This document shows positions 37,086 through 46,595 of a DNA stretch of 64,000 nt, one piece after another. The stretch comes from Brevibacterium sp. 239c. Its GTDB lineage: Bacteria > Actinomycetota > Actinomycetes > Actinomycetales > Brevibacteriaceae. Location of the stretch: the NCBI RefSeq assembly GCF_900169365.1, contig NZ_FXZH01000011.1, forward strand, positions 62,001 through 126,000, given 5' to 3'. Made by a program: the position numbers and the translations under genes. Each line of letters starts with the position of its first letter. Within the stretch, counting starts at the first letter, position 1. The notes under the pieces are model-generated. The model ran no database searches. It worked only from the letters and a program-made list of their open reading frames with translations, and was not told the DNA's origin.

Positions 37086-37099
37086 ATTATGCCTACTAT
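37086..37099. promoter_or_regulatory. Overlapping divergent -10 elements giving leaderless transcripts
   Basis: In the 26-bp gap between the 159-aa gene and the kinase, CATAAT (minus strand, 37091-37086) and TACTAT (plus strand, 37094-37099) each end 6 nt before the respective ATG. With normal spacing the transcription start would be the A of both start codons. The two promoters therefore nearly abut and cannot easily be occupied together. Confidence 0.5.
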
Positions 37100-37105
37100 A
37101 GTCAG

Positions 37106-38140
37106 ATGACGCACCCCAGTCCCCCTGCAATCATCGCCGAAAGATACGAAGTACTCCGAAAAATTGGCGAGGGCAGTTTTGGCGAAGTATACGAAGTATA
37201 CGACCATAATATGCGACAGACGAGCGCATTGAAATTGTTGAAACGAACCTCAAAAAACATCTGGGAGGAAGCCCAGATTTTGCAATCGGTCGCCGGAGAA
37301 CATGTGCTTCAGGTACGTAATGCCGATCTTGTCTTGGGGCAACCTTACATTGTGACTGCGGTCGCGACACATGGCACGATCGCGGAGCAGATAACACCAA
37401 ACGTCGGAGTTCGCGTCGAGAAAGCTGTTCGGTGGGGACGGCAGTCCTGCCAGGGTGTCGCACGCTTGCATGATCTTGGCCTCTTGCACAGAGACCTAAA
37501 GCCGGAAAACATCTTCTTAGATGATCGAGGTGATGCGCTCATAGGCGACCTGGGGCTTTCCCAACTGCAAAACTCAGGCGGCTATGCAGAGGCTGGTGGC
37601 AGTCCGCCCACCATGGCACCAGAAGTAGCCGCCGGGTTCACAAATAATACCCGGGAGTGCTACACAGCACGCAGCGACGTATTCAGTCTTGGTGCTAGCT
37701 TGTATTGGATGTTAGCAGGTAGCCCGGCACTACCGTCCATGTCAGTTCAGGCAATAGCATTCACTCACGTACCAGACATTTGGAACCCTGCACCACATTT
37801 GCCTAAGGCACTACGGGATCTCGTCAACAGAGCTGTCCACTTCGACGCTTCCCAGCGCCCTTCTTCACCAGCAAATTTGGATGCTTCGCTTGCTAGTCTC
37901 AAAAGGATGAAGCGAGCGTGGAACCGGATCCCTCCACACTCCGGTCATCAAGACTGCTTTGAAGGCGAAAAATCCGGCTCCACTTCAGTTTCTGTCTGTG
38001 TTTCCGATATCGCTGGTGGTGCAAGCTCTGTGATTGACGTGCATCACCGAACATCAGGGCGCAAGCTGAAGGAACATTGTCGCCAAGTACCTTCAAGCGA
38101 AATTGGCCCCAAATTGCGTTCCATCTTCAGGAATGTTTGA
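37106..38140 (+). CDS. Soluble Ser/Thr protein kinase with a Cys/His C-terminal module
   Basis: A 344-aa Hanks-type kinase: G-loop IGEGSFGEVY, K43 (ALKLL), HRDLKPEN with catalytic D130, DLG (D148) in place of DFG, and MAPEV. The catalytic residues are all present, so it should be active. There is no transmembrane segment or PASTA domain, unlike PknA/PknB. The last 70 residues hold a spaced His/Cys pattern (PHSGHQDC, then HHRTSGRKLKEHC) that could bind zinc. Genes of this build inside R-M islands are good defence candidates, but the partner role is unproven. Confidence 0.85.
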   Translation: MTHPSPPAIIAERYEVLRKIGEGSFGEVYEVYDHNMRQTSALKLLKRTSKNIWEEAQILQSVAGEHVLQVRNADLVLGQPYIVTAVATHGTIAEQITPNVGVRVEKAVRWGRQSCQGVARLHDLGLLHRDLKPENIFLDDRGDALIGDLGLSQLQNSGGYAEAGGSPPTMAPEVAAGFTNNTRECYTARSDVFSLGASLYWMLAGSPALPSMSVQAIAFTHVPDIWNPAPHLPKALRDLVNRAVHFDASQRPSSPANLDASLASLKRMKRAWNRIPPHSGHQDCFEGEKSGSTSVSVCVSDIAGGASSVIDVHHRTSGRKLKEHCRQVPSSEIGPKLRSIFRNV

Positions 38141-38402
38141 CCACCTATAGATGTCAGCCCTGAATGTCTCGATGGGCAGTCGAATGAAGAATAGGTCACA
38201 CTTTCGATCAGATTCTCTAGTGGTCTGCTTCGATCTCGACCGACATGGATTCTCGAGTATAAGTTTCAGTTTCTCGGCCTATTGAATATGTGGCCTGCCG
38301 CCAAATCCGTAGGCTTCTGCATTTGCTCCGAACCATCTGTCGACAGAACATCGGTCGCGATTTGGTACACAACCAAACTGTCAGCTCGGGGCATGAGGAT
38401 GC

Positions 38403-38595
38403 TCACTTGAACTCTGTCCACACCTCAAGTTGAGTGGCTGTCCGCAGGATGTCCCAGAGTGTCTCGTAACGGTAGAGTTCGTTCGCCTGTCCCGCTTCCA
38501 CGAGGCGGTCAGCCAGTGCAGAAATCACTGGCATGCCACTTGTGACTTCGAGGACGACGTCTGCGTTGACGGAGAGTCGGGCCAGAACGTCGCCA
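38403..38595 (-). pseudogene. Duplicated C-terminal fragment of the GNAT gene
   Basis: The minus strand encodes DVLARLSVNADVVLEVTSGM...ALADRLVEAGQANELYRYETL before running into new sequence and TGA at 38403. This is nearly the same as the end of the GNAT gene at 40210-41211. The closest DNA match is about 135 bp (38457-38590 against 40231-40364). The copy has no start and marks the right edge of the island, just beyond the permease gene. The gap 38141-38402 shows no gene. Confidence 0.8.
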
Positions 38596-38659
38596 GAAGG
38601 CCGCGCGCGAGCCTGGTCTCGGTGGAGTTAGCCTGATCAATCGCGATTCGAGCTGGCGA

Positions 38660-40135
38660 TCAGTCAGTACTCGCGTTGTGCCTGCCTGCACGCAGTGGCT
38701 CGGTGTGGTCGATGAGCTGGTAGGGTCGGCGGCCCTCACCTCGGACGAAGGCGACGTAGGCCAGCCACAGCGCCGCGACCCAGAGAAGACCCACCCACAG
38801 TGCCGGACGGGAATCAGGCACGATTCCGACCATGACGATGACGAAGCCGATGAACGCCACCGTAGCCCAGGACCCCACGGGCCACAGCGGCATCGGGAAC
38901 TCACTGCGCAGTCGGTTCTCCTGCACCAGGACCCGTTTCATCCGAATATGAGCGGCGAGAATGACCAGCCACACCAGCACCGTCGCAAATGTTGCCAAGG
39001 CGCCGAGCAGGAACAGTGCCTGGTCGGGGTAGAGATAGTTGAGGAGCACCCCGACGAGCAGTGCCACGATCATCGTGATCACCGTCATCACCGGGACCCC
39101 GTTGCGCGTGGTGTGGGCGAAGGAACGCGGCGCCTGCCCTTGTTCTGCCAGACCGTGGAGCATCCGACCGGCACCGAAGATATCGGCGTTGATGGCCGAG
39201 AGCGCCGCCGTGATGAGCACAACCTGCAGGATTGCAGCTGCCGCACTGAAGCCGACCGAGTCGAAGATCGCGACGAAGGGACTGATCTCCGAGGTGATCT
39301 GGTTCCAGGGCAGGATGCACATGATCACGCCGAGGGTGAGCACATAGAAGAGCAGGATACGTACCGGCACCGAGTTGATGGCGGCCGGCAGCACCTTCTT
39401 CGGGTTCTGTGCTTCACCGGCAGTGACTCCGATGATCTCGATGCCGCCGAAGGCGAACATCACGATCGTGAACGATGAGAGAAGCCCCCAGAATCCGTGC
39501 GGGAACGCTCCGCCGTGGTCGAACAATGCACGCGGACCCATCTGATCGTGGTCGGCGATGCCGAAGCCGAAGATGATGATGGCCACTCCGGCCGCGATGA
39601 GTGCGATGATCGCGACGATTTTGATGAGCGCGAACCAGAACTCCAGCTCACCGAATACCTTGACGCCGATCATATTGATTGCGGCAATGAAGAGCACCAC
39701 GGCCAGCACCCAGATCCAGCGCAGTACTCCAGGGAACCAGAAGCCCATGTACACGCCGACGGCGGTGGCATCGAAGACTGCGACAAGGACCATCTCGAAG
39801 ACGAAGGTCCAGCCGACGAGAAAACCGGCGAATGGGTGGAGATAGCTCGATGCGAATTGGCCGAAGGATCCTGAGACGGGGTGGCGGACGAGCATTTCGC
39901 CCAGCGCACGCATCACCATGAAGACGGCGGCACCGCCGATGATGTAGGCCAACAGAACGGACGGACCTGCGGTCTGGATCGACTCCGAGGACCCCATGAA
40001 CAGCCCTGTCCCGATGGCCGACCCCAAGGCCATGAAGCGAATGTGCCGGGCGGTCAGCCCCCTGCGTAGGCCCACGTTCTCTGTGTGATTGTCATGGGTC
40101 GTCGCCTCTCCGCTCCCACTGTCGGCTGAAGACAT
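38660..40135 (-). CDS. Amino-acid permease (APC family, ProY/GabP-like)
   Basis: A 491-aa transporter with 12 predicted helices, opening GLRRGLTARHIRFMALGSAIGTGLFMGSSESIQTAGPSVLLAYI, the hallmark of the AAT branch of the APC superfamily (proline, GABA, aromatic or histidine permeases); later FAFGGIEIIGVTAGEAQNPKK. The substrate is not resolvable by eye. AGGA lies 5-6 nt before the ATG at 40135. It is flanked by direct repeats of the GNAT gene's end. Confidence 0.9.
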   Translation of the reverse strand: MSSADSGSGEATTHDNHTENVGLRRGLTARHIRFMALGSAIGTGLFMGSSESIQTAGPSVLLAYIIGGAAVFMVMRALGEMLVRHPVSGSFGQFASSYLHPFAGFLVGWTFVFEMVLVAVFDATAVGVYMGFWFPGVLRWIWVLAVVLFIAAINMIGVKVFGELEFWFALIKIVAIIALIAAGVAIIIFGFGIADHDQMGPRALFDHGGAFPHGFWGLLSSFTIVMFAFGGIEIIGVTAGEAQNPKKVLPAAINSVPVRILLFYVLTLGVIMCILPWNQITSEISPFVAIFDSVGFSAAAAILQVVLITAALSAINADIFGAGRMLHGLAEQGQAPRSFAHTTRNGVPVMTVITMIVALLVGVLLNYLYPDQALFLLGALATFATVLVWLVILAAHIRMKRVLVQENRLRSEFPMPLWPVGSWATVAFIGFVIVMVGIVPDSRPALWVGLLWVAALWLAYVAFVRGEGRRPYQLIDHTEPLRAGRHNASTD

Positions 40136-40209
40136 GGGTGTCCTACTTTCTCTCAAATTCTCCCGGCAAGCCGGCCCCAGACATTGTGCACCCTCGGTGC
40201 AACGTCGGC

Positions 40210-41211
40210 TCAGCGAGCGTCGGTGGGAGGTCTCGTGAGAGTTTCGTAGCGGTAGAGTTCGGTGGCCTGTCCCGCTTCGACGAGTCGGTCGGCCAGAGCG
40301 GAAACCACTGGCATGCCACTCGTGACTTCGAGGACGACGTCGGCATCGACGGAGAGTCGGGCGAGGAGGAGTTCGGCATCGGCGACCGCTGCCTTGAACA
40401 GCTCACTCGTGGTGTCGGCAGCTTCCTCGCGAGTTTCGAACATCGACCCGATGATGAGCTCGGTGGGTGCCTCTTCGTCATCACCTGGTGCCGGCATCGC
40501 GTCCGTGATCTCGGCGCCTGACTGGTCGGCTTCGCGGGCGTAGGAGACGGCGAAAGCGCTCAGTCCTGCGTCCTCGGCAGCTCCAGCGTCACCGTTGAGC
40601 AATGCCGCACCATGGGCGCCGACTGCTTCGGAGAGGAACGCATTGTTGACCTGACCGATCGTCAGAGGACCGACAGCATCGTCCTTGTTCACAGCCGTGT
40701 ACCAGGCGAGGAACGCCTTCGTCAGCTTCACCGAACCAGTGGCCACGATCTCGAGATCCTCGGCACGTCCGCCACCGCTGGGAGGCAGAGCGCCGGCGGC
40801 AACCTTGATCACCCGTGTCGTCGTCAGAGGCGTGAAGCCGAGTGCCTGCGCGAATCCGGCGCCCGGGCTGCCGGCCTGCACACGTGTGCGCAGGTCAAGT
40901 CCTTCCAGCGCGGTGCCCACGGTCTCGGCACAGACGGCTTCGAAGAGTTCCCGTCCCTGACCATGGCCCTGTTCTTCGCTCGCGACCTCAACATGGACCC
41001 ATGCCCGATGGGGGTGCAGCGGGGACTCCGCAATCGCGGCGGCACCGACGGGAACCTCAGCGACCACCTCGGCGATGACGGACCGCAGCAGGGGCGAATC
41101 CGAGGATGGACGGAACAGGGACCTGGCCATATGAGCGGCCGGCGTATCGGCGTCGGCGAACACCTCGTTCAACCGCAGGTCGTCACCTTCGGTCAGGTCT
41201 CTGATCGGCAT
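40210..41211 (-). CDS. GNAT acetyltransferase-like protein
   Basis: A 333-aa protein with an acetyl-CoA-binding loop of GNAT type (VEVASEEQGHGQGRELFEAV, about residues 75-95) and a second, weaker half with AFLAWYTAVNK and RLSVDADVVLEVTSGMPVVSALADRLVEAG, suggesting a tandem GNAT with one degenerate copy. The acetylated substrate is unknown. GGAG stands 8 nt before the ATG at 41211. It diverges from the nucleoside phosphorylase gene across 46 bp. Confidence 0.75.
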   Translation of the reverse strand: MPIRDLTEGDDLRLNEVFADADTPAAHMARSLFRPSSDSPLLRSVIAEVVAEVPVGAAAIAESPLHPHRAWVHVEVASEEQGHGQGRELFEAVCAETVGTALEGLDLRTRVQAGSPGAGFAQALGFTPLTTTRVIKVAAGALPPSGGGRAEDLEIVATGSVKLTKAFLAWYTAVNKDDAVGPLTIGQVNNAFLSEAVGAHGAALLNGDAGAAEDAGLSAFAVSYAREADQSGAEITDAMPAPGDDEEAPTELIIGSMFETREEAADTTSELFKAAVADAELLLARLSVDADVVLEVTSGMPVVSALADRLVEAGQATELYRYETLTRPPTDAR

Positions 41212-41257
41212 TGTGTGCGCTCCTTGAACGGGTCGATAACTTGATAATCTTGGCGTC

Positions 41258-42067
41258 ATGACTGACTTAAGCGATCCTACCGCCGCCGCCCGCGCCGCGG
41301 CCACGACCATCAACTCCAAAGCCGGCATCGAGGCCCATGACATTGCTCTCGTTCTCGGCTCGGGATGGGGCGGGGCAGCCGAGCTCCTCGGCGAGACGAT
41401 CAGCGAGATCCCTGCCTCCGAGGTCCCCGGCTTCCACGCTCCCGCCGTCGAAGGACACGGAGCCACCCTGCGCACGATCCGGATCGAAGCCAGCGGCAAG
41501 CACGCCCTCGTCCTGGGCTCTCGCACCCACTACTACGAAGGCAAGGGCGTGCGCGCCGTGGCCCACGGCGTCCGCACCGCCGCTGCCGCCGGATGCGCCA
41601 GCCTCGTGCTGACCAACGGCTGTGGCGGACTCAACCGCAACTGGGTCGCCGGCACCCCGGTCCTCATCTCCGACCACATCAACCTCACCGGCACCTCCCC
41701 CATCGAAGGCGCGAACTTCGTTGACCTCACCGACCTGTACTCCCCGCGCATGCGAGCCATCGCGAGGGACATCGACCCCAGCCTCGACGAAGGTGTCTAC
41801 GCCCAGTTCCGCGGGCCCCACTACGAGACCCCCGCCGAGGTGCGCATGGCAGGAGTCCTCGGCGCCGACCTCGTCGGAATGTCGACCTCGTTGGAGGCCA
41901 TCGCCGCACGTCAGGCCGGTATGGAACTGATGGGCATCTCCCTGGTGACGAACCTCGCCGCCGGCATCCAGGAAACACCGCTCTCCCACGCAGAGGTCAT
42001 CGAGGCCGGAGTCGCGGCAGCCCCACGCATCTCCGGGCTGCTCGCCGACATCGTCGCGAGACTCTGA
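41258..42067 (+). CDS. Purine nucleoside phosphorylase
   Basis: A 269-aa trimeric-type PNP splitting inosine/guanosine (and deoxy forms) to base plus (deoxy)ribose 1-phosphate. Motifs: VLGSGWGG at the phosphate site, GSRTHYYEG, LTNGCGGLN, and YAQFRGPHYETPAEV, then GMSTSLEAIAARQAGM. GATAAT lies 9 nt before the ATG and no ribosome-binding site is seen, so the mRNA may be almost leaderless. The mutase that uses its product follows 100 bp downstream. Confidence 0.93.
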   Translation: MTDLSDPTAAARAAATTINSKAGIEAHDIALVLGSGWGGAAELLGETISEIPASEVPGFHAPAVEGHGATLRTIRIEASGKHALVLGSRTHYYEGKGVRAVAHGVRTAAAAGCASLVLTNGCGGLNRNWVAGTPVLISDHINLTGTSPIEGANFVDLTDLYSPRMRAIARDIDPSLDEGVYAQFRGPHYETPAEVRMAGVLGADLVGMSTSLEAIAARQAGMELMGISLVTNLAAGIQETPLSHAEVIEAGVAAAPRISGLLADIVARL

Positions 42068-42169
42068 GCACTTCCAGCGTTCCTTTCACCAATCGCATTC
42101 CCCTCCCCAACGGGGGCTCACCCGTTCCGACAGCACTCCTTTCACCAACAGCACTGGACAAGGACAGAC

Positions 42170-44038
42170 ATGACCGATGTAGCCGATCGCTTCACCAACG
42201 GATTCGACGCCGGCATCGTCGAGGCGTGGATTGCCGATGACCCCGATCAGCAGACCGCAACCACGCTGAGCAACATCCTGGCCTCAGCGAAGTCCGGTGA
42301 CGAGGCGGCATTGGCCGACCTGGAGGATCGCTTCGCCGGCCCCCTGGAGTTTGGAACGGCGGGCCTGCGCGGAGAGATCGCCGCCGGACCCAACCGGATG
42401 AACCGTGCTGTCGTCATTCGTGCCGCCGCCGGGCTCTCTCGTTTCCTGCAGAACACCGTGGGCGAGGGATTCACCGTCGTCATCGGCTGCGATGCTCGCT
42501 ACAAGTCCTCCGACTTCGCAGCCGACACCGCCGCCGTTGTCACAGCCGCCGGTGGAACGGCCATCCAGTTGCCTGATCAGCTGCCCACCCCACTATTGGC
42601 ATTCGCCCTGTCTCATTTGAAAGCCGATGCCGGGGTCATGGTCACGGCGTCCCACAACCCGCCAGCGGACAATGGCTACAAGGTCTACCTCGGTCAGCGT
42701 CCGTTGCAGTCCATCGAGTCAGACCTAAGTGCTGCTGAAGCAGGTGCCGGTGCGCAGATCGTCAGTCCCGCCGATGCTCTCATCGCCGAACAGATCGCGG
42801 CCGTGTCATCCGTAGCCTCGGTGCCGCGAGCCGAATCCGGGTGGGAGCACCTGGATGAGACGATCGTCGAGACCTACCTGGCTCGCATCGTTGCCCTGGA
42901 TGTACGTGCGAGTGCTGATCTGAGCATCGTGCACACCTCCCTGCACGGAGTCGGAGCCTCCGTCGCCGAGGCGGCCCTGGCCCGCACCGGTTTCACGAAC
43001 GTGCATCCAGTTCCGTCCCAACAGGCACCCGACCCGGACTTCCCGACGGTGGCCTTCCCAAACCCCGAAGAGGCCGGTGCCCTCGATGAGTCGTACGCCC
43101 TGGCCAAGGAGGTCGGCGCCGAACTCATCATCGCCAATGACCCGGATGCCGACAGGTTCTCCGCAGCCATCCCGGATGCTTCGCTTGCCGCCGGCTACCG
43201 GCAGCTCTCCGGCGACGAGGTGGGCCTCCTCCTCGGCGAGGACATCGCAACCCGTCTGGCACAGGGCACCCATCATTCGACGCACGAAGACATCGCCGGC
43301 AGCGCCACGGCTTCCGGAGACGTTGACGCCGCGTCGCCGATATTCGCGAACTCGATCGTCTCCTCCCGAGGCCTAGCGGCGGCCGCTGCAAGCCACGGGC
43401 TCACAGCGAAGAACACACTCACGGGCTTCAAGTGGATTTCCCGTGCCCCAGGCCTGGTCTTCGGCTACGAAGAGGCCCTGGGCTACTGCGTCGACCCAAG
43501 CGCGGTCAGGGACAAGGACGGAATCTCCACGGCCGTGACTTTTGCTGCGCTGACCTCACGCCTCAAGGAATCGGGTTCGAGCATCGATGCCGAACTCGAC
43601 CGGATCCGCAACCGCGACGGATACTTCGCGACCGCACCCTTAAGCTTCCGCCTCGACGACGTGTCGCTCATTGCCGCGGCCATGGCGAAGCTGCGGGAGA
43701 ACCCGCCGACTACCCTGGCCGGCTCCCCGGTCACCGAGGCCCATGACCTGTCGCAGGGTTACGACGGTCTGCCTCCCACCGATGGCATTCTGCTGCTTTC
43801 CGAGGCGAACTCACGGGTGATCGTCCGCCCCTCGGGCACCGAACCGAAACTCAAGTGCTACCTCGAGGTCGTCGCCGATCCCGAGGGGCTCTCTGCGGCT
43901 GCGGCCGCCGATCAACGGGCAGTGGCTGCTGCCGGGCTGAGAGTCTCCACAGCCTCGGCGAGTGCTGCTCTGAAGCCGGCGCTCAATGAACGACTGAAGT
44001 CGATCACCACCGAGCTCAAGGCGTTCTTCGGTCTCTGA
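42170..44038 (+). CDS. Phosphopentomutase/phosphomannomutase-type sugar phosphate mutase
   Basis: A 622-aa member of the alpha-D-phosphohexomutase family. The phosphoserine is S161 in VTASHNPPADNGYK; metal loop DPDADRF (about 325-330), sugar loop GYEEALGY and phosphate loop RPSGTEPKLK are all intact. Its place after PNP suggests conversion of (deoxy)ribose 1-phosphate to the 5-phosphate, as PGM2-type enzymes do. AAGGA precedes the ATG. A decayed partial copy lies at 49480-50065. Confidence 0.9.
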   Translation: MTDVADRFTNGFDAGIVEAWIADDPDQQTATTLSNILASAKSGDEAALADLEDRFAGPLEFGTAGLRGEIAAGPNRMNRAVVIRAAAGLSRFLQNTVGEGFTVVIGCDARYKSSDFAADTAAVVTAAGGTAIQLPDQLPTPLLAFALSHLKADAGVMVTASHNPPADNGYKVYLGQRPLQSIESDLSAAEAGAGAQIVSPADALIAEQIAAVSSVASVPRAESGWEHLDETIVETYLARIVALDVRASADLSIVHTSLHGVGASVAEAALARTGFTNVHPVPSQQAPDPDFPTVAFPNPEEAGALDESYALAKEVGAELIIANDPDADRFSAAIPDASLAAGYRQLSGDEVGLLLGEDIATRLAQGTHHSTHEDIAGSATASGDVDAASPIFANSIVSSRGLAAAAASHGLTAKNTLTGFKWISRAPGLVFGYEEALGYCVDPSAVRDKDGISTAVTFAALTSRLKESGSSIDAELDRIRNRDGYFATAPLSFRLDDVSLIAAAMAKLRENPPTTLAGSPVTEAHDLSQGYDGLPPTDGILLLSEANSRVIVRPSGTEPKLKCYLEVVADPEGLSAAAAADQRAVAAAGLRVSTASASAALKPALNERLKSITTELKAFFGL

Positions 44039-44697
44039 CCCGGCAGACGGCGTATAGGGAGCCTCAAGCCAATTCGTTCATTGCCCTTTCAGAATTTCGC
44101 GTCGAGCCATCGTCGATAGGCTGGCTCCTCGTTGAACAAATCGGCACCGAGCTAGACGGGCACTGAGTCAGATACCCAGAGCGCGAACTGTTCACCTGTC
44201 CCGGATGAGATGGCAAACAATACAAACCCTGATCAGGGTACGTGCCCCGAGTGTTGGGAGCGCCTCCACTGGTCCGGAAGCGACTGACCGCGCCAGACGA
44301 GCCCGCCCTGTGCCTCTTCGGCTTCAATTCACCGATGAGTACCGGAGCGGGGTGGGGATCGGATTTCAGTCTGGGTTCGAGTTCCCGGACATCCCACAAT
44401 GTGGGCCTCGCTGCCCACAGCATTCCACCCAGGAGTCGTCTCAACTGGCCTGAGATGGCTGGTCTGTCAAGCCCCTTCAGACTGTGGTGATCTGTCCAGC
44501 TCCGTGAGTAGCCTCCCCCACCCGATCTCCCCCGGCCACAGCCTGGGGTAAGTGCCCGACGAATTTCTAGGCTGTCCGTCCCCCGGTCAGGATGGCTGCT
44601 GCTCCAATGAGATTGAATGCAATGAAGGCCAGCGCCGGTACAGAAATTGGCTCGAAACTGCCTGACACACGTTAGAAGCAGCACAGCCATATCTGAG
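44039..44697. other. 659-bp gap between the mutase gene and bioD, no intact gene
   Basis: No frame here has convincing codon use. On the minus strand 44574-44670 would encode a hydrophobic tail (EPISVPALAFIAFNLIGAAAILTG, then GRTA and TAG), possibly the last helix of a lost transporter. A long minus-strand frame crossing into bioD antisense is discounted. No hairpin or known RNA was recognised. Confidence 0.5.
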
Positions 44698-45465
44698 TCA
44701 CCAAGGCAGATGGAGCCAGCCGGGTGCTTGTGCAGTGAACTCGCCGCGCCCGAGGCGTTGACCGGATCCCGCGGGAACTGCACCGAGGATGGGGGCAATA
44801 GCGGACAGCGCGCAGCGATTGTCACGGTCGACCGGCGGCGCAGGCTCGGGCCACGAACCAATGATGATGCCGGTGACCGAAATCTGCCGACTCTCGAGCG
44901 CTTCGGCGGTCAGAGCGGTGTGGTTGAGGGTGCCCAGGCGTGAGCGGGCGACGATGACGGCACCGATGGAGTCTCTGTCGGCCGATAGGCAGGCGGCGAC
45001 GTCGGCGGCGGTGTGGCCTCCGAAGTCGACGAGCACTCCCCCTGCACCTTCGATGAGGACGTGATCAGCACTGGTGTGTTCGGCAACGGTGCGGATGAAC
45101 TCTGCATGCTCGGCTGGGCTGGGCAGGATCGAGGCTGCGTCGGTAGTGGAAGACATGGATCCGGCCGACTCCACGCGGGCAGCTGGAAGCGGAGCCATCG
45201 GCAGACGCAGCGTGATGTTCGTGAACGTATGGATTCCGGTCAGCCTAGCGACGATCTGGGCGTCGGATTCGGTGACGACATCGCTGTAGTCGGCTTCAAG
45301 CTGCTCGCGCTGAGGATCGTCAGGGCTGATGTGCCCCGTCTGGATCGGCTTGCACATGACGACCCGCCGCCCGGCAGCTGTCAGCGCTGCAGCCAGCGCC
45401 GCGGTAGCGGTAGTCTTGCCGACGCCGGTGTCCGTTCCCGTGACGAGCAGGCAGCGCGGAATCAC
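44698..45465 (-). CDS. bioD: Dethiobiotin synthetase
   Basis: A 255-aa ATP-dependent enzyme closing the ureido ring of biotin (7,8-diaminopelargonate + CO2 to dethiobiotin). The P-loop is GTDTGVGKTT at the N-terminus; VMCKPIQTGH holds the substrate-binding lysine; VLIEGAGGVLVDFG matches the family. The GTG start overlaps the bioF stop as GTGA, so the four bio genes are a single coupled unit in the order bioB-bioA-bioF-bioD. Confidence 0.93.
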   Translation of the reverse strand: MIPRCLLVTGTDTGVGKTTATAALAAALTAAGRRVVMCKPIQTGHISPDDPQREQLEADYSDVVTESDAQIVARLTGIHTFTNITLRLPMAPLPAARVESAGSMSSTTDAASILPSPAEHAEFIRTVAEHTSADHVLIEGAGGVLVDFGGHTAADVAACLSADRDSIGAVIVARSRLGTLNHTALTAEALESRQISVTGIIIGSWPEPAPPVDRDNRCALSAIAPILGAVPAGSGQRLGRGEFTAQAPGWLHLPW

Positions 45466-46595
45466 CCTGCTGCCGCCGAAACGCAAGCGTCGGTAATCGC
45501 GCGGATCCGCTCACAGGCATAGGCCAGCTCATCAGGGTTCAGACCCGCACGCGCGGTCGGCCGCACCCGCGTGATTCCGTCAGGAACCGATGGCGGGCGG
45601 AAGCAGCCGACAAGGATCCCCTCCTTGCGCAGCAGAGCGCGGACTCGGACTCCGGATTCAGGAGTCGGCATCGGCACTGAGAGCACAGCGCCGGCAGGAA
45701 TCGGCACCTCAAGCGCGGTTGCGAGTTCGGCGCGCGCAGCTGCCATGGATGCCACTCTGTCGCGAGTGATGAGACCAAGCGCTGCATGGGCGGCTGCCGC
45801 GTTGGCCGGTGCGAGACCGGTGTCGAAGATGAAGGAGCGTGCAGTGTTGACGGCGGCATCGCGGATGAGCTCGGATCCCAGCAGTGCTCCTCCCTGGGAG
45901 CCGAGCGACTTCGACAGGGTCGCGGTGACGACGAGCCGATCGCGGTGTTCTGCCAGGTCTGCGGCGGCGCCCATACCGCTGTGTTCCTCGACACCGGCCA
46001 CGCCGATTCCGTGGGCCTCGTCAACGAGCAGCAGAGCATCATAGCGGGCGCAGAGTTGAAGCAGTCGCGGCAGATCGGCTGCGTCGCCGAGGACGGAGTA
46101 GACCGATTCGACGATCACGAGCGCCTCGGCCTGCTCACGATCGGCCAAGGCGGTTTCGACGGCGGTCGGATCGTTGTGGGTAACGACGGCTAACGAAGCC
46201 TTCGTCAGGCGACAGGCGTCGATCAGTGAGGCGTGGTTATGGGCGTCGGAGACGATGAGGGTGTCCGGCCCGGCCAATGTGGTGACTGCGGCGATGTTGG
46301 CCAGATAACCGCTTGAGAACGTCACACATGCCGGGTGGCGCAGCCGTTCGGCCAGCGCGGCCTCGAGCCGGTGATGGGCGCCCGTTGTCCCGGTGACGAG
46401 GCGAGACGCCCGGGCTGAGGTGCCATAGCATTGGGTCGCGTCGATCGCCGCCGCACGTACGATCGGGTGCTGTGAAAGGCCGAGGTAATCGTTGGAGGCG
46501 AGGTCGAGTCCGTTGAGCACCAGATCATTGCGGCCCATATCGGTGGCCCTGCGGCGTTCGGCTGCAGCGGCAAGGCGAGAGGCAATGACGTTCAC
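45462..46595 (-). CDS. bioF: 8-amino-7-oxononanoate synthase
   Basis: A 377-aa PLP enzyme condensing pimeloyl thioester with L-alanine. Motifs: LDLASNDYLGLSQHP, TGTTGAHHRLE, SDAHNHASLIDACRL, VDEAHGIGV, and the PLP lysine in ATLSKSLGSQGG. The GTG at 46595 overlaps the bioA stop as GTGA; an upstream open stretch is shadow within bioA. Confidence 0.93.
   Translation of the reverse strand: MNVIASRLAAAAERRRATDMGRNDLVLNGLDLASNDYLGLSQHPIVRAAAIDATQCYGTSARASRLVTGTTGAHHRLEAALAERLRHPACVTFSSGYLANIAAVTTLAGPDTLIVSDAHNHASLIDACRLTKASLAVVTHNDPTAVETALADREQAEALVIVESVYSVLGDAADLPRLLQLCARYDALLLVDEAHGIGVAGVEEHSGMGAAADLAEHRDRLVVTATLSKSLGSQGGALLGSELIRDAAVNTARSFIFDTGLAPANAAAAHAALGLITRDRVASMAAARAELATALEVPIPAGAVLSVPMPTPESGVRVRALLRKEGILVGCFRPPSVPDGITRVRPTARAGLNPDELAYACERIRAITDACVSAAAG

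Noticed and set aside
44064-44861. 265-codon minus-strand frame between the mutase and bioD
   Set aside because: It runs antiparallel-shifted into bioD, is rich in Ser/Arg/Pro/Gly without domain features, and has no ribosome-binding site.
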